A DNA stretch of 64,000 nt, from positions 248,001 through 312,000 of the forward strand of contig NZ_KB911824.1 of assembly GCF_000383675.1 (NCBI RefSeq), written 5' to 3'. The notes beneath the pieces were generated by a model. That model saw only the letters and a list, made by a program, of their open reading frames with translations. It ran no database searches and was not told the DNA's origin. The translations under genes were made by a program, and so were the position numbers. Origin of the DNA: Terracoccus sp. 273MFTsu3.1. GTDB taxonomy: Bacteria > Actinomycetota > Actinomycetes > Actinomycetales > Dermatophilaceae. Of this stretch, positions 59,732-64,000 are shown piece after piece; the stretch's first letter is position 1; each line of letters starts with the position of its first letter.

Positions 59732-61483
59732 TCAGGCCTTGGCCTCGCTCCAGCGGCGGACGATCGAGGTGTCGGCGACGAAGCGGACCTCGTCGGTGCC
59801 GGCCCACGTCCGCGCCGCGCTCGTCAGGGTGCCCTCGACGGCGGCAGCCGCGGCCGTGGCGTGCTGCTCGGGCACGTGGACGAGGAGCTCGTCGTGCAGG
59901 CACAGCACGATCTGGCCGCCGAGCGGGCGCACCGCGTGGCGCACCGTCGCCGCCCACGCCTTGAAGAGCTCGGCCGCGGAGCCCTGGATGATGGCGTTGC
60001 GCGCGTAGCGTCCCCGCGCTCCGTCCGCGCCCGTCGCCGAGAACTCGGCGCTCCCGGAGGGCTCGGGCGCACCCGGCTCGAGGGCGGGCACGGGCACCCC
60101 GCCGAAGCGGATGAGCCGGCCGCCCCACGTCCGAACCGGGCGGCGGGCGACCCCGTCGGCGTACGCCCGGTCGAGCAGGCTCATGGCCACGGGATAGGCG
60201 CGCTCGAGGTCCTTGAGGGCCTCGCCCGCAGCCCCGGAGCGCTGGCCGTACATGGCTGCCAGCACGGCGACCTTGGCGCGAGGTCGGTCGGCGCCCAGCT
60301 TGGCGGCGACGGGAGCGTAGAGGTCGTCGGCACGGGTGGCCTCGGCGAACGCCCGGTCGGCGCTGACGACCGCGAGCACGCGCGGCTCGATCTGGCCGAG
60401 GTCGGCGCGGACGAAGACGTGGCCGGGGGCAGCGCAGATGGCCGGGCGCAGGGGAGCCGGGAGGTTGTGGAGCCCGTTCTGCGCGGTCATGCGCCCGGCC
60501 GCCCCGTCGCACGCCGTCCACCCGCCACGGAGCCGGTCGTCGGCGCCGACGTGGTCGTCGAGCCAGCGGTAGCCGTAGGTCGTCGCGATCCGCTCGTCCT
60601 TGCGCCATCGCAGCAGCGCGTCGACGAGTGGGTGGGTGTGCCGGTAGGGCTCGAGCACCCAGGCGCGAGTGTTGGGGACGTCGACACCGACGGAGAGCAG
60701 CAGGTCGCGCACCTGGCCGGGGTTGCGCAGGTCGGTGCGCTCCCGGCCCGGGGCGAGGCGCAGCACGGCGGCGTCGCGCTCGGCCCGGATGCGTGCCGCG
60801 TCGGCCTCGTCGCGGGGTCGCGCCCCGGCGGACGCCGCGATGAGGTCCTCGGCGGCGGGCCGGTCGACGGGGAGCCCGTCGCGCTCGAGCTCGAGGCAGA
60901 GCACGGCCGCGGCGGACTCGGACCACACGGTGCGCTCGAGGCGGCTCGCGTGGACGCCGCCGATGCGCACGAGGGCCTCGAGCTGCGCCGACCGGCAGTC
61001 GAGGGCGAGCACCGCCAGCTCGCGCAGCCGAGCGTCCTCGGTCGCCCACGCGAGGGCATCCGCACGGAGGTGGCCGGCATCCGTCAGCAGGGACACGTCC
61101 TCGCCGGCGACGACGTCGAAGAGGTCGCCGTCGAAGCCGCTCAGCCGCGGCGCGCGTGGTGCGGGCACGTCGGCCTCGTCGAGCCCGCGGCACCCGGCCA
61201 GGACATGACCGGGCGTCGCCCACCAGCCGCCGTGGACGATGCGGTGGGCCTCGGCGAGGTCCCACGTGCGGGAGACGTCGACACCGGCACCGACGACGGG
61301 CCGCAGCGTCGAGGCGGCCGACCACACGACCCACCGTGGACCGAGCCGCGCCGTCGTGTCGACGAACCGGCGCACCACGTCGCCGAGCGGCCACGGCTCG
61401 TCGACGTCCGGCCCGACGGCATACGCCCCTCGAGGGCCCACCACGAGCGCGACGAGCGGTGGACCGGAAGCCTTGTCAGTCAA
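59732..61483 (-). CDS. DNA polymerase I-like protein (bifunctional 3'-5' exonuclease/polymerase type)
   Basis: A 583-residue family-A polymerase of the short actinobacterial type. Motif A is RADLGQIEPR with Asp361, motif B is RAKVAVLAAMYGQR, motif C is CLHDELLVHV with Asp531 and Glu532. The N-terminal 200 residues take the place of the exonuclease domain but its acidic residues are hard to find, so exonuclease activity is doubtful. The start is probably TTG 61483, which overlaps the MalY-type gene by eight bases and implies coupling; no clear ribosome site is seen. The role is probably accessory repair synthesis. Confidence 0.85.
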   Translation of the reverse strand: MTDKASGPPLVALVVGPRGAYAVGPDVDEPWPLGDVVRRFVDTTARLGPRWVVWSAASTLRPVVGAGVDVSRTWDLAEAHRIVHGGWWATPGHVLAGCRGLDEADVPAPRAPRLSGFDGDLFDVVAGEDVSLLTDAGHLRADALAWATEDARLRELAVLALDCRSAQLEALVRIGGVHASRLERTVWSESAAAVLCLELERDGLPVDRPAAEDLIAASAGARPRDEADAARIRAERDAAVLRLAPGRERTDLRNPGQVRDLLLSVGVDVPNTRAWVLEPYRHTHPLVDALLRWRKDERIATTYGYRWLDDHVGADDRLRGGWTACDGAAGRMTAQNGLHNLPAPLRPAICAAPGHVFVRADLGQIEPRVLAVVSADRAFAEATRADDLYAPVAAKLGADRPRAKVAVLAAMYGQRSGAAGEALKDLERAYPVAMSLLDRAYADGVARRPVRTWGGRLIRFGGVPVPALEPGAPEPSGSAEFSATGADGARGRYARNAIIQGSAAELFKAWAATVRHAVRPLGGQIVLCLHDELLVHVPEQHATAAAAAVEGTLTSAARTWAGTDEVRFVADTSIVRRWSEAKA

Positions 61484-62642
61484 GGCAGCCCGCGATCCGC
61501 TCGATGGCCTCGCGGAGGATGTCGGGGGAGGTCGCGTAGTTGAGCCTCGCGTGCCCCGCGCCGCCGGAGCCGAAGATCGGACCGGGGGAGAGTGCGACGC
61601 GTGCGCGGCGCAGCACCTCACCCGCGGGGTCGTCGCCCAGGCCCAGCCCGGAGAGGTCGAGCCAGGCGAGGTAGGTCGCCTCGGGCACGACGAGACGGGC
61701 TCCGGGCAGCTGTGCTTCGACGAGCTCGGCGAGGAGACGCCGGTTGGAGTCGAGCTCGCGCACGAGGCGGTGCACCCACTCGCGCCCGTCGCGGAAGGCA
61801 GCCGTCTGCGCGATGACCCCCAGGTGGCTCGCCCCGAACGTGACCCATGGGTGGAGGCGGCGCACGTCGTGGACGGCGTCGGCCCCCGGGACGATGATCG
61901 CGGCCTTGAGCCCCGCGAGGTTCCAGGCCTTGGAGGCCGACGTCACGGTGATGCCGCGCTCGGCGCCCGCCACGGCGAGGTAGGGCGTGAAGGTGCTGCT
62001 CGGCAGGACGAGCGGGCCGTGGATCTCGTCGGAGATGACTCGGACGCCGTGCTCGTCGGCGACCCGCGCGAGGGCCGCCAGCTCGTCGGGCGTGTGCACC
62101 GTGCCGGTCGGGTTGTGCGGGTTGGAGAGCAGGTAGACCGCGCGGTCGCCTCCGGCGGTCGCGTCGGCGAACCCGTCGGCGAGTCGGTCGAGGTCGAGCC
62201 GGTGGTCGGGTCCGAGCGGCGCCTCGACGACCCGCCGTCCGCACGCCTCGATCACCTCGTAGAAGGCGTTGTAGACGGGCGGGCTCACGATCACCGGGCC
62301 ACCGGGGTCGGTGAGGAGCCCGAGCAGGTGGGTCACACCGGTCAGCACGTCGGCCACGCGGGTCGTGCTGTCGTGGTCGAAGCGCCAGCCCCACTCCGCG
62401 TCGGCGAACGCGGCGACCTCGGCGGCATACTCCTGCGTCAGGGCGTAGCCCGTGTCGCCCCGGGCCACGGCGGCGCTCACGGCGTCCACGACGGCGGTGC
62501 ACGGCGCGCAGTCCATCTCGGCGATCCACATCGGGATGACGTCGGGCTCGTAGCGTCCCCACTTGACCGACGTGCGGTCGCGCCGCAGATCGGCCAGCGG
62601 GACGTCGAAGATCGTCGCGCCGTCCGCGTGCCTCTCACCCAT
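61476..62642 (-). CDS. MalY/PatB-type PLP-dependent C-S lyase or aminotransferase
   Basis: A 388-residue fold-type I PLP enzyme. The Schiff-base lysine is Lys238 in TSASKAWNLAGLK; the MWIAEMDCAPC and DTGYALTQEY segments and SNPHNPTGTVH are typical of the MalY/PatB cystathionine beta-lyase group. It may cleave cystathionine or a related C-S substrate; aminotransferase activity is also possible. Start ATG 62642 lies seven bases after TAGGGT (leaderless); a frame to 63080 has no support. Its end overlaps the start of the pol I-like gene. Confidence 0.88.
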   Translation of the reverse strand: MGERHADGATIFDVPLADLRRDRTSVKWGRYEPDVIPMWIAEMDCAPCTAVVDAVSAAVARGDTGYALTQEYAAEVAAFADAEWGWRFDHDSTTRVADVLTGVTHLLGLLTDPGGPVIVSPPVYNAFYEVIEACGRRVVEAPLGPDHRLDLDRLADGFADATAGGDRAVYLLSNPHNPTGTVHTPDELAALARVADEHGVRVISDEIHGPLVLPSSTFTPYLAVAGAERGITVTSASKAWNLAGLKAAIIVPGADAVHDVRRLHPWVTFGASHLGVIAQTAAFRDGREWVHRLVRELDSNRRLLAELVEAQLPGARLVVPEATYLAWLDLSGLGLGDDPAGEVLRRARVALSPGPIFGSGGAGHARLNYATSPDILREAIERIAGCLD

Positions 62643-62649
62643 GGGAGCG

Positions 62650-62655
62650 ACCCTA
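62650..62655 (-). promoter_or_regulatory. -10 box, leaderless start of MalY-type gene
   Basis: TAGGGT on the minus strand, seven bases before the ATG at 62642. Confidence 0.6.
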
Positions 62656-62736
62656 CGAGAGCGGGGCGACGTCGTCTCCCGCGGTCCCCGGCCGGCCCGA
62701 CTGGGTACGAGGGTGCCACGAGCGACCCGGGCGGCA

Positions 62737-62742
62737 TACGGT
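62737..62742 (+). promoter_or_regulatory. -10 box of EcsC gene, overlapping the GGCATAC motif
   Basis: TACGGT within GGCATACGGT. It gives a leader of about 55 bases before GTG 62802. Confidence 0.4.
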
Positions 62743-62801
62743 GTCGTCGGCGGCGAACCGACAGCCGCCACACAGGGACGACGGACGAAGGGGTGGAGCC
62801 G

Positions 62802-63557
62802 GTGGGCATCTTGGGTTACGGCAGGGACGAGACCGTCGAGGCATCGGACGCGACCGCGGTGAGGCTGCGCACGGCGAAGGACGCCGGCGCGCTCGAGCGG
62901 GCTGCCATGCCTGCCGAGGGAGGTCTCTCGGGAGCCGCGACCCGACTCGTCGAGCGTCTCCTCGACGTCGGCATCGACGGCAAGGGACCGTTCGACCCGG
63001 CCCACGAGATCGCCGCCAAGGCGCTCAAGCACGCCAGGGGCGACAGCGAGCAGGCGCTGCGGATCATCGTCCGCGACCACCGGCAGCTCGGCGCCATCGG
63101 CGGCTTCGCCACCGGCCTGGGCGGCTTCTTCACGATGCCCCTGTCCCTGCCGGCCAACGTGCTCGAGTTCTACCTGCTGGCCACCCGCATGACGGCGGCG
63201 ACGGCCAAGGTGCGCGGCTACGACATCGACCAGCCCGAGATCCGCTCGGCGATCCTGCTGACCCTCGCCGGCGCCGACAGCGACGACCTTCTCAAGAAGG
63301 CCGGTCTGCAGGCGGCCGGCGGCAAGCTGTCGTCCGTCGCCTTCGACCGGTTGCCTGCCCCGGCGCTCATGGTCCTCAACAAGGCCGTCGGCTTCCGCCT
63401 GCTCGGGCGCATCGGACAGGGGACCTTCGCCCGCCTCGGGCGCCTGGTGCCCGTCGTCGGTGGCCTCATCGGCGCTGCGGTCGACGTCTACATGCTGAAC
63501 CGCATCGGCAAGCAGGCGGCCAAGGAGTTCCCACCCGTCGAGACCTTCGGTCGCTGA
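62802..63557 (+). CDS. EcsC-family protein
   Basis: A 251-residue EcsC-family protein. Family features are GGFFTMPLSLPANVLEFYLLA, YDIDQPEIRSAILLTLAGAD, VLNKAVGFRLLGRIGQ and the amphipathic LVPVVGGLIGAAVDVYML. EcsC proteins are membrane-associated and of unknown function in actinobacteria; in Bacillus the name comes from an ABC transporter locus but no ABC genes occur here. GTG 62802 has AAGGGG upstream; earlier in-frame starts run through the promoter. Confidence 0.82.
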   Translation: MGILGYGRDETVEASDATAVRLRTAKDAGALERAAMPAEGGLSGAATRLVERLLDVGIDGKGPFDPAHEIAAKALKHARGDSEQALRIIVRDHRQLGAIGGFATGLGGFFTMPLSLPANVLEFYLLATRMTAATAKVRGYDIDQPEIRSAILLTLAGADSDDLLKKAGLQAAGGKLSSVAFDRLPAPALMVLNKAVGFRLLGRIGQGTFARLGRLVPVVGGLIGAAVDVYMLNRIGKQAAKEFPPVETFGR

Positions 63558-63624
63558 GCGACCGGCTGGGAAGGCTCACCGTGGGGAGCACGCAGATCGC
63601 GCTCGGCCGTCGCCGTCCGGGCCG

Positions 63625-63651
63625 GGGAATCGTGCGCGACGCCCGTTCGTT
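63625..63651 (+). promoter_or_regulatory. Candidate SigH/SigR-type ECF promoter, near-leaderless
   Basis: GGGAAT, exactly 18 bases, GTT, with the ATG of the DUF1232 gene nine bases after GTT, so the transcript would begin at or next to the start codon. Confidence 0.6.
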
Positions 63652-63660
63652 GGGCCGGGC

Positions 63661-64000
63661 ATGAAGCCCGCATCCCGGATCAAGATGGCCGCGACCGTCG
63701 CGTCGGTCGTGCGCGCCTCGACGCGCCCCGGCGCGCCCAGCCTGCCGGAGCGGCTGTCCGCCGTGCCGCGCCTGGTGCGCGCCACCGTGGACGGGACGTA
63801 TGCCGGCACGACCCTCAAGCGGCTCGGGCTCGTCGCTGGGGCGGTCGCCTATGTCGCCTCGCCCGTCGACCTGCTGCCCGAGGCGGTCCTGCCGGTCATC
63901 GGAGCGGCCGACGACGCCGTCGTCATCTCGTGGGCGGTCAAGGCCTTCTTCGAGGAGACCGAGCGCTTCATCGCCTGGGAGGTCGGTCAGGGTCTGCACC
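63661..64000 (+). CDS. DUF1232 (YkvA-like) protein, truncated by window edge
   Basis: The first 113 residues of a protein that runs off the window. After a basic N-terminus (MKPASRIKMAATVASVVRAS) comes the DUF1232 core, AYVASPVDLLPEAVLPVIG, then ADDAVVISWAVKAFFEE. DUF1232 proteins are small membrane-associated proteins of unknown function. It begins about 100 bases after EcsC, on the same strand, under its own SigH/SigR-type promoter. ATG 63661 is chosen because the promoter places the transcription start there; there is no clear ribosome site. Confidence 0.8.
   Translation, partial: MKPASRIKMAATVASVVRASTRPGAPSLPERLSAVPRLVRATVDGTYAGTTLKRLGLVAGAVAYVASPVDLLPEAVLPVIGAADDAVVISWAVKAFFEETERFIAWEVGQGLH

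Noticed and set aside
1-64000. GTATGCC considered as a strand-polar word (KOPS or Chi)
   Set aside because: Orientation is nearly balanced (19 to 16) with inverted pairs, unlike the strand bias of such words; a whole-genome skew test would still be decisive.

Overview
This window is about 70% GC, with GTG and TTG starts, leaderless genes, universal stress proteins, LAL-type LuxR regulation, DUF222/13E12 HNH genes, DUF4232 and DUF6318 lipoproteins and a FemAB protein. Together these point to a chromosomal segment of a high-GC actinobacterium. The gene mix would fit Micrococcales near Intrasporangiaceae (Janibacter/Knoellia-like), but that placement is inference. I found no tRNA, rRNA, CRISPR array, insertion sequence or phage block. 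One gene runs off the right edge.

Layout. 0-10 kb: malic enzyme, a hexapeptide-repeat protein, a DUF4242 protein, a large LAL-type LuxR regulator divergent from an aldo/keto reductase, a secreted protein of unknown function and a NERD-helicase fusion. 10-13 kb: a small orphan protein, an eight-unit 17-bp tandem array and a DUF222-HNH gene under a LexA (SOS) box. 12.6-26 kb: a PLP decarboxylase, secreted CARDB and lipoprotein genes, and a stress block of four universal stress proteins, an MFS transporter, a ChaB-like protein and a subtilase. Two of the stress-protein promoters share a CRP-like site at identical spacing. 26-34.5 kb: SRPBCC and VOC proteins, Tex, an amidase, a paralogue of the 10-kb orphan, a membrane pair with an acidic repeat tail, and a secreted protein/DUF6318 lipoprotein pair in lower-GC DNA. 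34.5-39 kb: an McrBC-type restriction operon. 39-49.4 kb: a DoxX protein, a 1338-residue subtilase, a Cas4-like nuclease/helicase fusion and an ADP-ribosylhydrolase/phosphatase fusion. 49.5-64 kb: membrane pairs, FemAB, two anchored proteins with similar C-terminal Cys patterns, a DUF4232 lipoprotein, HrpA, PAC2, a DNA polymerase I-like protein, a MalY-type lyase, EcsC and a truncated DUF1232 gene.

Themes. Nucleic-acid defence and repair genes recur (two NERD proteins, McrBC, Cas4-like helicase, SOS-controlled HNH, pol I-like enzyme). Stress control can be read from promoters: CRP-like sites before two USP genes and three GGAAT-N18-GTT (SigH/SigR-type) promoters. The least explained signal is the 7-mer GTATGCC, counted 35 times by eye against about six expected from base composition. 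It is nearly always read as Tyr-Ala or Ala-Tyr inside genes, is enriched between genes, and is arranged as inverted pairs in terminator stems, which is how DNA-uptake sequences behave in other bacteria.
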